A stretch of 64,000 nucleotides of DNA from Methylotuvimicrobium alcaliphilum 20Z (GCF_000968535.2 NC_016112.1:1798001-1862000); one strand, 5' to 3'. Numbered from the stretch's first letter, positions 9,013 through 17,970 are shown. Numbers and translations: made by a program. Notes: generated by a model from the letters alone, not told the origin.

Positions 9013-9039
9013 CTTCATGGTTAAAATGCCGCTTTTAGG

Positions 9040-10287
9040 TTAATCGATCCAAGTTGATAATGGCTCGACGATGACTCTATCGCCTTTTTTTATGCCTTCG
9101 CAATCGCTGGGAAATACAATGAAACAATTGGCGTGGCTCATGCTTGATAGTATATGTGAGCCTTGTTTTCCCGCCGAGCGGACTTGATGCCCGCCGTTAT
9201 CGGATTGCGATAAAATCCCCCTTATAAACTCAAGTCGACCGGGCGATTTCTTAATCGATTCCTGGCAAATGGCGGTTAATTGCAGCGGTTTTTTCGGTGA
9301 GAATCCAGCCATGAACTGAAGCCCCGGTATGACAATACGCTGAAAAGCTAAAACCACCGAGACCGGATTTCCCGGTAATCCGAAAAATCGGCAAGCGCCG
9401 ATCGAGCCAAACGCAAGCGGTTTTCCGGGTTTTACCGCTATTTTCCAAAGTTCGACCCGTCCGATTTTGTCTAGTATTTCTTGGATAAAATCAGCTTCGC
9501 CAACTGAAGCGCCGCCGGTGGTTATGATCGCATCATGAGTATCAGCTGCCGCAATTAATAGATTTTCGAGTTGAGCTTTATCGTCCGGCACAACGCCTAA
9601 ATCAGTAGTTGAGAAGGCTTCTTCTTTTAGTAATGCACTCAGCATATAGCGATTGCTGTCGTATATTTTTCCGGAAGTTAAGGGTTGACCAAGCGGCGTC
9701 AATTCATCTCCGGTCGATAGGAAAGCGATCTTAATTTTGCGTTTTACGTTGACTTGATAAATGCCGGCAGAAGCCAGCAAACCAAGATCGATAGCGGAGA
9801 GTTGTTTCGGTGCGGTTATCAGGATGGCATTTTTTGCGATATCTTCCCCGACAATTCTGACATGCTGCAAGGCTTGAACCTTGGCCGGAAAATGGACGGT
9901 TTCGCCGATTCTTTGCACGTGCTCTTGCATGACGACGGTATCGAGTGCTTCCGGTATCACGCCGCCGGTAAAAATTCTGACGCATTGCCCGGGTAAGATA
10001 CTTCCTTCATAGGGGCGCCCGGCCCATGACGTACCGATTAGGTTTAAGCTGAACGGATGGTCGGGATTGATATCGGAACTGGCTAACGCATAGCCGTCCA
10101 TTGAGGCATTATTATGATAAGGCAGATCGATAGGTGAAATGGCCGATTCCGCCAAAACTCTGCCTAACGCATCGTGTAAATTAACCTTTTCAGCGTCGTT
10201 TATAGGCTCTATTGACGATCTCATGCGGGTTAGCGTCTCTTCAAGGGTCAGCAGGCGGTCTTCTGTTTGAATACAGGCATCAATCAT
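9040..10287 (-). CDS. moeA: molybdopterin molybdenumtransferase MoeA
   Basis: Inserts molybdate into adenylylated molybdopterin in the last common step of molybdenum cofactor synthesis. At 415 residues it is full length. Visible are the N-terminal MoeA segment (DLPYHNNASMDGYALA), the MPT-binding core with TGGASVGEADF and WKIAVKPGKPLAFG, then FGLPGNPVSVVLAF, and the C-terminal beta domain. It overlaps the start of its upstream partner mobB by 8 bases, so the two form a translationally coupled pair. Confidence 0.95.
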   Translation of the reverse strand: MIDACIQTEDRLLTLEETLTRMRSSIEPINDAEKVNLHDALGRVLAESAISPIDLPYHNNASMDGYALASSDINPDHPFSLNLIGTSWAGRPYEGSILPGQCVRIFTGGVIPEALDTVVMQEHVQRIGETVHFPAKVQALQHVRIVGEDIAKNAILITAPKQLSAIDLGLLASAGIYQVNVKRKIKIAFLSTGDELTPLGQPLTSGKIYDSNRYMLSALLKEEAFSTTDLGVVPDDKAQLENLLIAAADTHDAIITTGGASVGEADFIQEILDKIGRVELWKIAVKPGKPLAFGSIGACRFFGLPGNPVSVVLAFQRIVIPGLQFMAGFSPKKPLQLTAICQESIKKSPGRLEFIRGILSQSDNGGHQVRSAGKQGSHILSSMSHANCFIVFPSDCEGIKKGDRVIVEPLSTWID

Positions 10288-10810
10288 GCTTGCGCTCCAA
10301 GAATTGGTTTAAAATGTAATCGGCTATCATGTTCGGATTGTTTAAGTCGAAACCGAGTAAATGTTTTGGTAATTCGAGCGGGCTATCCGATGCAACGGCG
10401 ATAATATTAGGGTCGTTTGGATACATTAGCGGTTTGTTTAGCGCCGGTCTATGGATTTCGATTTTTGGAAATAATTCAGCCTTGAAGCCTTCGACTAAAA
10501 TGAGATCCAGGTTGCCTTGATCAATAACTTGTAGCTGGTCGGCAAGCTTAGGTTCCTGTGCCGGTTCGATTTCAGTAATGATTGCGCGCCGGTGTTTTGA
10601 TGCCAATAGCACGGTTAGAGCCCCCGCCTTGCGCAGTCGATAACTGTCTTTGCCCGGCTGGTCTATCTCGAAATTATGATGGCTGTGTTTGATCAAACCG
10701 ATTCGTAGCTTATGATTTTTGAGGATGGGTATTAGTTGTGTCAATAAGGTAGTCTTACCGGTTCCGCTGAATGCTGCGAAACCGAGGATAGGAATATGAG
10801 TTTGTAGCAT
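10280..10810 (-). CDS. mobB: molybdopterin-guanine dinucleotide biosynthesis adaptor MobB
   Basis: GTP-binding helper protein for MobA in converting Mo-molybdopterin into the guanine dinucleotide form. It has 176 residues with the P-loop FSGTGKTTLL at about residues 14-23, the family block LIKHSHHNFEIDQPGKDSYR, and DLILVEGFK towards the middle. MobA itself is not in the window. First gene of the mobB-moeA pair; its upstream region contains the 100-bp palindromic element at 10911-11010. Confidence 0.93.
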   Translation of the reverse strand: MLQTHIPILGFAAFSGTGKTTLLTQLIPILKNHKLRIGLIKHSHHNFEIDQPGKDSYRLRKAGALTVLLASKHRRAIITEIEPAQEPKLADQLQVIDQGNLDLILVEGFKAELFPKIEIHRPALNKPLMYPNDPNIIAVASDSPLELPKHLLGFDLNNPNMIADYILNQFLERKHD

Positions 10811-10910
10811 GGTCGACTAATTACTGTAATCTGGAAAAATTCGGAACTAAGATAGGGTCTTAAGGTTTAATATGCAATTATTTGTAGCTATTCAGCGTAT
10901 TCGGTAGGTT

Positions 10911-11010
10911 GGTGTCAGGCATTGATTTCTAAGGACGCGTGAATACATCCCTGTAAGCTCTGACTGCAACGTCCTGTTGCAGACAGCCTTATAAATCAAT
11001 GCCTGACACC
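10911..11010 (+). repeat. 100-bp palindromic MITE (family 3)
   Basis: Perfect 18-bp terminal inverted repeats GGTGTCAGGCATTGATTT / AAATCAATGCCTGACACC. The interior contains the shared core GTGAATACATCCCTGTAAGC found in the family-1 and family-2 elements, followed by a CAACGTCCTGTTG hairpin. It lies between the divergent starts of mobB and the DnaJ-domain gene. Confidence 0.8.
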
Positions 11011-11082
11011 TTCTCATACATGACTTATGCTGAATAATTACAATTATTTCAATAAGCGGATCATTTTAATCGGAGAGTATTT

Positions 11083-11583
11083 TTGATTCGAATCTATTTG
11101 GCGATATTGGCGCTAGCCGTCTTTTTTTGGTTATTACGCGGGTTTTTAAGCCGTCCACCTGAAGTGGTGGCTCGTTATATAAAACTGATAATCGCCGTTT
11201 TCATCGGATTGGTTCTGCTATATCTTGGCGCGACAGGAAAGCTTAATTGGTTGATAGCACTTTTGGGTATCTTGGTTGCTGTTTTGACTAGGTTTGTTCC
11301 TGCTTTGCTGTACTATGCCCCGGCATTACAGAAACTTTGGTTTATGTTTAAATCCGGCAAGCAAAGCAGCGAAGGACGCCGTTATTCGAGCTCGAGCAAT
11401 GCCGCGATGTCGGTTGAAGAAGCTTACGAGATTTTAGGATTAAAACAAGGTGCAACTCGTCAGGATATTATTGCCGCGCATAGAAAGTTAATGCAAAAAC
11501 TACACCCGGATCGGGGGGGATCGGGTTATTTGTCGTCTAAGATCAATCAAGCAAAAGATTTATTATTAAAGTATGTAGCCTGA
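11083..11583 (+). CDS. membrane-anchored DnaJ-domain protein
   Basis: A 166-residue protein with two or three N-terminal membrane helices (about 1-20, 33-50 and 56-75) and a short C-terminal J domain (about 108-166) containing the essential HPD motif (KLHPDRGG). The arrangement resembles the TIM14/DjlC-like class, which tethers DnaK-type chaperones to a membrane; that role is inferred. The start is a TTG at 11083, supported by CGGAGAG ending about 6 bases upstream; no ATG lies at a sensible position. Its stop codon overlaps the ATG of the NlpD-like gene (TGATG), so the two are co-translated. Confidence 0.82.
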   Translation: MIRIYLAILALAVFFWLLRGFLSRPPEVVARYIKLIIAVFIGLVLLYLGATGKLNWLIALLGILVAVLTRFVPALLYYAPALQKLWFMFKSGKQSSEGRRYSSSSNAAMSVEEAYEILGLKQGATRQDIIAAHRKLMQKLHPDRGGSGYLSSKINQAKDLLLKYVA

Positions 11584-12374
11584 TGTTTTTATTTAAATTA
11601 GTTGCACGTCGCGATTGCTGGGTATTGATGCTTGCCGGGGTTGCTGTTTCTTGCGGGCAGGTCGTTTTGCCGGATTCGGAAGTTGCGACGATCCCTTCCA
11701 TATCAAGGCCCGAACCGGCTAAAACAGCTATTGACTCCGCTTATTATGTTGTCCAACCGGGCGATACGCTTTATTCGATCGGGTTTCGATCGGGTCATGG
11801 GTATCAGGTGCTTGCTGCCTGGAATGGGATTAAACCGCCTTACAAAATATTGGTCGGACAGAGGCTTAAAATGTTTGATCCAGGTCCCGAAAAACCTACT
11901 ATCGTTAAACCTTCAAATGACCCGGGAAGCTTAGTGCGGGCCCCAGTTGAAAAGAGAAATTCGTCACAAAAAAAATCAATAGTTTCAAATGATAAGAAAA
12001 AACTGTTAAAGTTGCACTGGCAGTGGCCGATTACCGGAATAATACTAAAAAACTTTTCCCAATCCGGTAGAAAAGGAATAGATATCTCAGGTCGTTTAGG
12101 TCAGTCGGTTAAGGCGACGGAAGCAGGTAAAGTCGTTTATAGCGGTACAGGTTTAATCGGCTATGGAAATCTACTCATCGTTAAACATAATGAAACATAC
12201 ATGAGTGCTTATGCTAATAACAGTCTATTGCTGGTCGAAGAAGGAGAGTATGTGGAAAAAGGCCAAAAAATAGCTGAAGTTGGTAAATTGGCGTCGGGGC
12301 AAGCCGCGCTGCACTTCGAAATAAGAAAAAACGGAAATCCGGTAAATCCGCTCGAGTATTTGCCGAAAAATTGA
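11583..12374 (+). CDS. nlpD: NlpD-like lipoprotein, LysM and degenerate LytM/M23 domain
   Basis: Outer-membrane lipoprotein of the type that activates amidases at the division septum. An N-terminal signal ends in a lipobox (VAVSC, Cys near residue 24); a LysM domain follows (YYVVQPGDTLYSIGF, about 54-98), then a linker, then a C-terminal M23 domain (about 150-260, GIDISGRLGQSVKATEAGKV and LHFEIRKNGNPVNPLEYLP). Two zinc ligands of active M23 peptidases are missing: the His before GID is absent, and the YAH motif reads YAN. This is the usual state of NlpD, which is a non-enzymatic activator. It directly precedes rpoS, as in other gammaproteobacteria, where promoters inside nlpD drive rpoS. Confidence 0.92.
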   Translation: MFLFKLVARRDCWVLMLAGVAVSCGQVVLPDSEVATIPSISRPEPAKTAIDSAYYVVQPGDTLYSIGFRSGHGYQVLAAWNGIKPPYKILVGQRLKMFDPGPEKPTIVKPSNDPGSLVRAPVEKRNSSQKKSIVSNDKKKLLKLHWQWPITGIILKNFSQSGRKGIDISGRLGQSVKATEAGKVVYSGTGLIGYGNLLIVKHNETYMSAYANNSLLLVEEGEYVEKGQKIAEVGKLASGQAALHFEIRKNGNPVNPLEYLPKN

Positions 12375-12419
12375 CGAAACCACTTCGGCAATAGCCGATT
12401 AACCTGGGGGTTAATAATA

Positions 12420-13400
12420 ATGAAAGAAGAATTCGTTGAGGTTACTTCCATTAAGCCGCACGGCACACTCTCGGATGATCTCGTTTTCGACGATGATGAA
12501 CAAAGTTTGTGTCTCGAGGAAGTGCCTGTCATAGAAGATGTATTGATTGATGATTCTCAAAATGATTATACATTCGATGCTACGCGCTTTTATTTAAATG
12601 AACTGGGTCGGTCGAAGTTACTGACTGCCGATCAAGAAAAAATGTACGGCAAAAGGGTTTTACGAGGCGATGAAGAGGCTCGTAAAATTATGATCGAAAG
12701 CAACCTTCGGCTAGTCGTTAAAATTTCTCGTCGCTATTTAAATAGAGGTTTGCCGTTGCTCGATCTGATCGAAGAAGGAAATCTCGGCTTGATTAGAGCT
12801 GTTGAAAAATTCGATCCCGAGCGTGGATTCAGATTTTCAACTTACGCTACTTGGTGGATAAGGCAGACCATCGAAAGAGCGATCATGAATCAGACCCGTA
12901 CGATTAGGCTTCCGATCCATATTGTTAAAGAGATGAACGTTTATCTCAAAGCGCAAAGACAATTAGCGCAAACTCTTGATCATGAGCCGAATGCCGAAGA
13001 TATCGCCCGTCATCTTGATAAGCCAGTCAAAACCGTCGAAAAAATGCTTAAACTAAACGAGCGCGTTAGCTCCGTGGATGTTCCGGCCGGAAAGGATTTC
13101 GATAAACCGTTGGTGGATTCAATTTCTGATGAATGGAGCATGTCCCCAACTGAAACCCTCCAAGAAGAAGGTATCAAGGATAATGTCACGAACTGGATCT
13201 ATCAGCTTTCGGAAAAGCAACGCGAAGTCATTTGTCGGCGCTATGGGTTGTGCGGTCATGAATCCGCAACTCTGGAACAAGTGGCTCAAGAGCTAGGGGT
13301 TACCCGGGAAAGAGTCAGGCAGATTCAGATGGACGGACTAAAAAGACTCAAAGAAATATTGGAATTCGGCGGCTATTCCTTTGAGTCTATTTTTCACTAA
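12420..13400 (+). CDS. rpoS: RNA polymerase sigma factor RpoS
   Basis: Stationary-phase and general stress sigma factor. At 326 residues it has an acidic N-terminal segment, region 1.2 ([16 protein letters not shown]), region 2 ([40 protein letters not shown]), region 3 and region 4 with the -35-binding helix ([19 protein letters not shown]). Its position after nlpD, 45 bases downstream, and the lack of the long N-terminal region of RpoD support RpoS. A GGGGG tract precedes ATG at 12420. It converges on the nitrilase gene with a 10-base gap, so any terminator must overlap one of the two genes. Confidence 0.95.
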   Translation: MKEEFVEVTSIKPHGTLSDDLVFDDDEQSLCLEEVPVIEDVLIDDSQNDYTFDATRFYLNELGRSKLLTADQEKMYGKRVLRGDEEARKIMIESNLRLVVKISRRYLNRGLPLLDLIEEGNLGLIRAVEKFDPERGFRFSTYATWWIRQTIERAIMNQTRTIRLPIHIVKEMNVYLKAQRQLAQTLDHEPNAEDIARHLDKPVKTVEKMLKLNERVSSVDVPAGKDFDKPLVDSISDEWSMSPTETLQEEGIKDNVTNWIYQLSEKQREVICRRYGLCGHESATLEQVAQELGVTRERVRQIQMDGLKRLKEILEFGGYSFESIFH

Positions 13401-13410
13401 CGGATTTGCT

Positions 13411-14274
13411 TTAAATGAATCTTTCTTGCAAAGGCCAATCTCTGTAATTAAAGACTTGGCCTTCTGCACGGACTTTTGCAATCCCGGTCAATGAAATATC
13501 GGCATAGACCCATTGCGTGACATTCAATTCGCCAATCGCTGCAATACCGTTGTCTGGAAACCCTCGATCGACCGGCGTATAAATCGCTGCCGCACCTACG
13601 TTGACATCGACCGCTTCGGACCATGGGGCGTTGCCTACTGTCGGTGACTGTACGACAAAACATTGATTTTCCAAGGCTCTTGCCTGACAGCCAATTCTAA
13701 CTCGATGATAACCTGCAACGGTGTCGGTACAACTCGGCACCAAAATCAGATTCGCGCCGGATTCGACTTGTTTTCTAGCTAGCAGCGGAAATTCGCTGTC
13801 ATAGCAAACATTGATCGCAATTTTGCCGTAGTCGGTGTCGAAACATTTTAATGCTTCACCGCTTTTAATCAACCACTGCTCGTTTTCGAAGCGCGTCATC
13901 TGCAGTTTATCCTGAAAATCGTAACGACCATCGGGCCAAAATAAATAAGCCCGATTTCGGTACTCGCCGTTTTCGATTTTGACTGGAAAAGTTCCAGCCT
14001 GAATATAGCAAGAATATTGCTGTGCCAGCGAGCGATATAAGTCGACATAGTCGTCATGCAGGCTTTGCATGGCATCCAGTTGTTTTTCCAGCGATTTGTA
14101 TATTTCTTCCGAAAAAAGCGAAGCTAATTCCATGCTGCCATATTCCGGGAAAACTAAAATTTTTGCGCCTTCATCGGCGGCTTCCCGAACCCAGCGTTCG
14201 ATTTTGCTTTGATAATTGGCCCAGTTTTCGAGAAAGCCGATATCGTATTGCGCAGCCGCTATTTTAATTGTCAT
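13411..14274 (-). CDS. carbon-nitrogen hydrolase (nitrilase superfamily)
   Basis: A 287-residue amidase/nitrilase-fold enzyme; the catalytic Glu-Lys-Cys triad is visible as LVFPEYGSMEL (Glu, about residue 44), KLQMTRFENEQW (Lys) and INVCYDSEFP (Cys, about residue 157). The substrate is not identifiable from sequence. Its start overlaps the end of the upstream GNAT gene by 11 bases. In some bacteria a GNAT domain and a nitrilase domain of this kind are fused in a single protein (for example YhcX of Bacillus); here they are adjacent coupled genes, so the two activities probably work on one substrate. Confidence 0.85.
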   Translation of the reverse strand: MTIKIAAAQYDIGFLENWANYQSKIERWVREAADEGAKILVFPEYGSMELASLFSEEIYKSLEKQLDAMQSLHDDYVDLYRSLAQQYSCYIQAGTFPVKIENGEYRNRAYLFWPDGRYDFQDKLQMTRFENEQWLIKSGEALKCFDTDYGKIAINVCYDSEFPLLARKQVESGANLILVPSCTDTVAGYHRVRIGCQARALENQCFVVQSPTVGNAPWSEAVDVNVGAAAIYTPVDRGFPDNGIAAIGELNVTQWVYADISLTGIAKVRAEGQVFNYRDWPLQERFI

Positions 14275-14863
14275 GTTTCAACCAGAATGTCATCAGCTTA
14301 GGGGTTTCGGTTTCATCGTCCAGGTCTTTCCAGGTATAGGTAGTTTGCAGTTCCGGGTGTTTGAAATAGCCGCGTTTGTTCCAGAACTTGTCGAGCGGTA
14401 TGTAATCGGCCGGACGGCGGGGATGGTCGGCAGGCCGCTCGACGCAACAAAAACAAATATGTTTGAAACCGCCAATGTCATCGGCGTGGGCTTCGCGTTC
14501 TTCGAAAAATTTAACGCCGATGCCAAGACCTCGATAATTTTTATTTAAAACCGACTCGCCGCAATAAAAAATTTCGTCCGGGTTATAGCCGTTTTCAATA
14601 AAAGGTTTTTTGACTTCGTCGGTTTCGTATTTCAATGGAATCGCGGTCGATGCGCCAATGATTTTTTCGCCATCGAAGGCCAGTACGATGACGCTTTCCG
14701 GGCAATCGATATAGGTTTGCAGATATTTTTTTTCATAGTCATAATCGCCATCGTAAAGATAGGGAAAATCATGAAAAACTTCGATACGAAGGCGCGCAAG
14801 GTCGGGGATGTATTTCTCCAAATCTTTGCCGCTCCATCTTTCAATGCGTATGTTTTTAGACAT
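14264..14863 (-). CDS. GNAT family N-acetyltransferase
   Basis: A 199-residue acetyl-CoA-dependent acetyltransferase. The central region carries the acetyl-CoA-binding motif A in the form VLNKNYRGLGIGVKFFEERE (about 107-126), preceded by a typical beta4 strand with IFYCGESV. Start ATG at 14863. The acceptor substrate is unknown. It is translationally coupled to the nitrilase-type hydrolase downstream by an 11-base overlap, and the pair mirrors fused GNAT-nitrilase proteins. Confidence 0.82.
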   Translation of the reverse strand: MSKNIRIERWSGKDLEKYIPDLARLRIEVFHDFPYLYDGDYDYEKKYLQTYIDCPESVIVLAFDGEKIIGASTAIPLKYETDEVKKPFIENGYNPDEIFYCGESVLNKNYRGLGIGVKFFEEREAHADDIGGFKHICFCCVERPADHPRRPADYIPLDKFWNKRGYFKHPELQTTYTWKDLDDETETPKLMTFWLKHDN

Positions 14864-14895
14864 CGTGTTAACCTGCTTTTAAAAAAACTAATATT

Positions 14896-15261
14896 TTAAC
14901 GGAAGCGACTGCGGGATGTGAATCGATACAGAATGAATAGTGCAATTGCGGCGCCTAACGTATCGGCAAGCCAATCGAGAACATCCGAAGAACGTCCGTC
15001 GACGAAAGATTGGTGCCATTCGTCGCTGATTCCGTATAAGCTGCAGAATATAAGGCTGACAACAGCCAAGTGCCGAGGATTGGAAATAAAGTGTATTAAT
15101 AAACGCCAGGTGAAAAAAGCCAGAATAAAATAGGCGCCGGCATGATACAGTTTGTCTTGATGTTCGAACCACATTGGTGCCGGCAGGGAAGGTTGATGCG
15201 ATAGCCAAAAAATAAAGCCGCAGTACAAAGCCAAGAGTGAAAAATCCCTAAATTTAGTCAT
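14896..15261 (-). CDS. VanZ-like membrane protein
   Basis: A 121-residue protein with four predicted membrane helices and the VanZ-family signatures HQDKLYHAGAYFILAFF and SLYGISDEWHQSFVDGRSSD. VanZ is linked to teicoplanin resistance in enterococci, but the function of proteobacterial members is unknown. ATG at 15261 gives the expected start; an in-frame upstream start would add 30 residues reaching across the divergent ferritin-like gene. The two divergent genes are only about 20 bases apart at their starts. Confidence 0.8.
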   Translation of the reverse strand: MTKFRDFSLLALYCGFIFWLSHQPSLPAPMWFEHQDKLYHAGAYFILAFFTWRLLIHFISNPRHLAVVSLIFCSLYGISDEWHQSFVDGRSSDVLDWLADTLGAAIALFILYRFTSRSRFR

Positions 15262-15280
15262 TCGTTTGAATTCCTTGGTA

Positions 15281-16075
15281 ATGAAAAACATATTTCGAAT
15301 AGCCGAAAACTGCTTGTTCCAAGCCTCGATTCCGGAAAAACTGTTGCACACTCATCAGGCTTGGCGGTACTGCGAGGACGACTTACTAAGCTATGAGTCG
15401 GTAGATACGCCAAAGACTATTGAAGCTACGCAATTTCCCGATAAACCTCGGTTATTGTCGCCGAAACAAATGCCGCGTCGGCAATTAACGACTCCAGAAG
15501 GCCTTGCAGCTTTTTTTCATGCTTTGGCGCATATCGAGTTCGTTGCAATTTATCTAGCCTGGGATATTATTTACCGATTTCGCGGCTTGCCCAACGAATT
15601 TTATCGGGATTGGCTACACGTGGCCGATGAAGAGGCGCAACATTTTACGTTATTAAGCGACCATCTTGCGACACTCGGTTGCGATTATGGCGATTTGCCG
15701 GCACATGGCGGTTTATGGGATCATGCTCAAGATACCCAGGGGGATTTATTGGCAAGATTGGCTATTGTGCCGCGTTGCTTGGAAGCGCGCGGTCTGGATG
15801 TGACGCCGTCGATGATCGAAAAACTTGAAGCATTGGGTCATACTGAAGGCGTGGCGATTTTAACCCGAATTTTGAATGATGAAGTCGGTCATGTGCAATT
15901 AGGTTCGAAATGGTTCGATTATCAGTGCCGCCAACAATCGCTCGCTCCTAGCGAAACCTATAAAAAACTCATCAATCATTACTTCAAAGGCAAACCGAAA
16001 GGCCCGTTTAATCGCGAAATGCGTATAATCGCAGGTTTCTCGGATGCTGAACTGGATTGGCTGGAATATGAATAA
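15281..16075 (+). CDS. ferritin-like di-iron protein of the DUF455 family
   Basis: A 264-residue all-helical protein with the conserved carboxylate/His set expected for a di-iron centre: AHIEFVAIYLAWD, HVADEEAQHF, PRCLEARGLDVTP and LNDEVGHVQLG. DUF455 members are uncharacterised; they resemble ferritin-like oxidases and hydroxylases such as MiaE. ATG at 15281 is chosen over a TTG at 15266. Its last codons overlap the start of the NnrS-family gene, so the two are coupled. A role together with NnrS in redox or nitrosative stress is only an inference from that overlap. Confidence 0.82.
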   Translation: MKNIFRIAENCLFQASIPEKLLHTHQAWRYCEDDLLSYESVDTPKTIEATQFPDKPRLLSPKQMPRRQLTTPEGLAAFFHALAHIEFVAIYLAWDIIYRFRGLPNEFYRDWLHVADEEAQHFTLLSDHLATLGCDYGDLPAHGGLWDHAQDTQGDLLARLAIVPRCLEARGLDVTPSMIEKLEALGHTEGVAILTRILNDEVGHVQLGSKWFDYQCRQQSLAPSETYKKLINHYFKGKPKGPFNREMRIIAGFSDAELDWLEYE

Positions 16076-17258
16076 GAACGATAATGCCTCGACGCCTGTA
16101 TTTGATTACCCGGTCTTTGGCTTGGGATTCAGGCCATTTTTTATATTGGCCGGTTTATTCGCGTTATTGCTGATTTTGTTATGGAATGCCATCTATAAAG
16201 GCGAATTATCGGTTCAAAATTATTATGCGCCAAATATCTGGCATGCGCATGAAATGCTGGCTGGTTATTCGGTGGCTGTCATTGCCGGCTTTTTGTTAAC
16301 TGCCGTGAAAAATTGGACCGGACAGGCAACGGCCAGCGGTGATCGTTTGGCCGGACTTTGTTTACTTTGGTTGTACGGCCGAATTTTACCGTTCTATGCC
16401 GAGTTATTACCGGATTTTATGATCGCGTTGACCGATTTTGCATTTTTGCCAGTGTTGGCTTATTCGGTTAGTCGGCCGATTCTGCGATCAGGTCATAACA
16501 AGAGCTTGGTTTTCATAGTCTTGTTGGCGTTGATGACGGCGGCTAATGCCTTGGTTCACCTTGAAATGCTTGATGTTTACGAAAGTACGGCCATGTTGGG
16601 ACTCAACATGCTCCTAGCGATTATCATCGTGATGATTCTTGTCGTTGCCGGACGTGTTTTTCCGTTTTTTACCGAACGCGGTTTAAAGGGCGTTATCGCG
16701 ATTCGGAATCCGCTTTTAGACGTCTTGTCGATTGTTTCAGCCGCCTCGGTTTTCTTGTTGCAAATGGCTGGTATATCCGGGCACATTCTTGCTGTGAGTG
16801 CGATTGCCGCTTTGGTAGTCAATCTTGTGCGTATTGCCGGTTGGCATGTGCGACAAGTTTGGTATGTGCCGCTGCTGTGGATATTATATATAGGTTATGG
16901 ATGGATCCTGCTGGGATTGGCCTTAAGCGCTTTGGCGGCTTATGCAATAATTTCCTATTCTTTGGTTTTGCATGCATTTACGCTTGGCGGAATTGGTGTG
17001 TTGACCTTGGGCATGATGGTCAGAGTGTCACTGGGGCATACAGGGCGAGTTATGAAGGTTTCGAATGTCATTGTCACCGCTTTTGTTCTGTTGAATTTAT
17101 CCGCTTTCGGTAGGGTTATTCTTCCCGCTTTGTTACCTGCTTGGTATGGTCAGTTTGTTTATATCTCGACACTGGCTTGGTTGGCGGCCTTTGCTCTGTT
17201 TGTGTTTGTTTACGCGCCGATTTTATTAGCGCCTAGACCCGATGGAAAACCCGATTAG
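16068..17258 (+). CDS. nnrS: NnrS family membrane protein
   Basis: An integral membrane protein of 396 residues with about 12 helices. NnrS proteins bind haem and copper and protect against nitric-oxide-derived stress on iron metabolism. The N-terminus has the family block FGLGFRPFFILAGLFAL, followed by NIWHAHEMLAGYSVAVIAGF with conserved His, and FPFFTERG in the middle; the last third has MMVRVSLGHTGR. ATG at 16068 overlaps the stop of the upstream ferritin-like gene. For a methanotroph, handling NO and hydroxylamine made from ammonia co-oxidation would be a sensible role, but this is inference. Confidence 0.9.
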   Translation: MNKNDNASTPVFDYPVFGLGFRPFFILAGLFALLLILLWNAIYKGELSVQNYYAPNIWHAHEMLAGYSVAVIAGFLLTAVKNWTGQATASGDRLAGLCLLWLYGRILPFYAELLPDFMIALTDFAFLPVLAYSVSRPILRSGHNKSLVFIVLLALMTAANALVHLEMLDVYESTAMLGLNMLLAIIIVMILVVAGRVFPFFTERGLKGVIAIRNPLLDVLSIVSAASVFLLQMAGISGHILAVSAIAALVVNLVRIAGWHVRQVWYVPLLWILYIGYGWILLGLALSALAAYAIISYSLVLHAFTLGGIGVLTLGMMVRVSLGHTGRVMKVSNVIVTAFVLLNLSAFGRVILPALLPAWYGQFVYISTLAWLAAFALFVFVYAPILLAPRPDGKPD

Positions 17259-17376
17259 AAAAGAGTGGGTAATATTTACGGGATTGCGCGTTCGGCATAG
17301 GGAAATACCGGCTCTTTTATGACAAAGAGACGATGTAGGTTGGATGTTTTTTAAAAATTAACTCATTGGAGATTGT

Positions 17377-17661
17377 ATGGCTGAAACTGTAGATGAATTG
17401 ACTGTCACCTACGAAGATGGCGGTATTGAAACCGTCAAGGAACTCGATAAAAAAGTATTGAGTAAAGGCGCATGGGCGACGGTGATCTATCGCTACCAAG
17501 ATTGGGATCGCAAGAAGGAAGCCTACGGCCCCGATAAATATACGATTCGCCGTTATCAAAAGCGCAACGGCGAATATCAGCAAAAATCCAAATTCAATAT
17601 TTCCAGTAAAGATCAAGCCAAAAGTATCATTGCTGCGTTGCAGGAATGGAACGAGGAATGA
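17377..17661 (+). CDS. conserved small protein of unknown function, 94 aa
   Basis: A small soluble protein, highly charged, beginning MAETVDELTVTYEDGG, with a central Tyr/Lys-rich segment (VIYRYQDWDRKKEAYGPDKY, TIRRYQKRNGEYQQKSKF) and a helical C-terminus. GGAG lies at a good distance before ATG at 17377. I recall similar short uncharacterised proteins in other proteobacteria but cannot assign a function. It follows nnrS by 118 bases and may be its own unit. Confidence 0.7.
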   Translation: MAETVDELTVTYEDGGIETVKELDKKVLSKGAWATVIYRYQDWDRKKEAYGPDKYTIRRYQKRNGEYQQKSKFNISSKDQAKSIIAALQEWNEE

Positions 17662-17970
17662 TCCGCTTTTTCCTATTCCATTGTGTAACAAAAATCGGCG
17701 CCGGCGCGCCCGTCAAAGACCCTGTACATAGCATTCATGAAGGCCTGGCAATCAACTTCGTATGATGAAAGCACTCGGGGAGGTTAGGGTGCGGTCCTAG
17801 CCTGTCGAAAGACTGATCTAGTCCGTTATTATTTTCCCCGATTTTTGGCTTTTATGTTTAAAAAATTCTTGGCGCTTTTTTCTTACCGTATAAGGGATAT
17901 TCTTCTCCTCCGAGTGTGCTAGATCTACTTGAAATGCTTTATTTAATGCCTGGTCAATCACCGCTTCTTT
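17662..17970. other. intergenic, repeat remnant and left flank of an insertion sequence
   Basis: The stretch at about 17733-17795 (ATTCATGAAGGCCTGGCAATCA through GGGTGCGGTCC) matches a stretch at 45748-45812, so it is a decayed dispersed repeat. CTAGCCTGTCGAAA at 17797-17810 has a 13-of-14 inverted match at 19604-19617 and may mark the left end of the insertion sequence. No gene seen. Confidence 0.5.

Larger units (their letters stand above)
8697..9039. other. intergenic region filled by a composite repeat
   Basis: Between the stops of the rhodanese gene and moeA nearly all the DNA is one family-1 element (8728-9012) carrying a nested element (8836-8956). No gene; a minus-strand frame of about 60 codons here is only a translation of the repeat. 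Confidence 0.7.
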
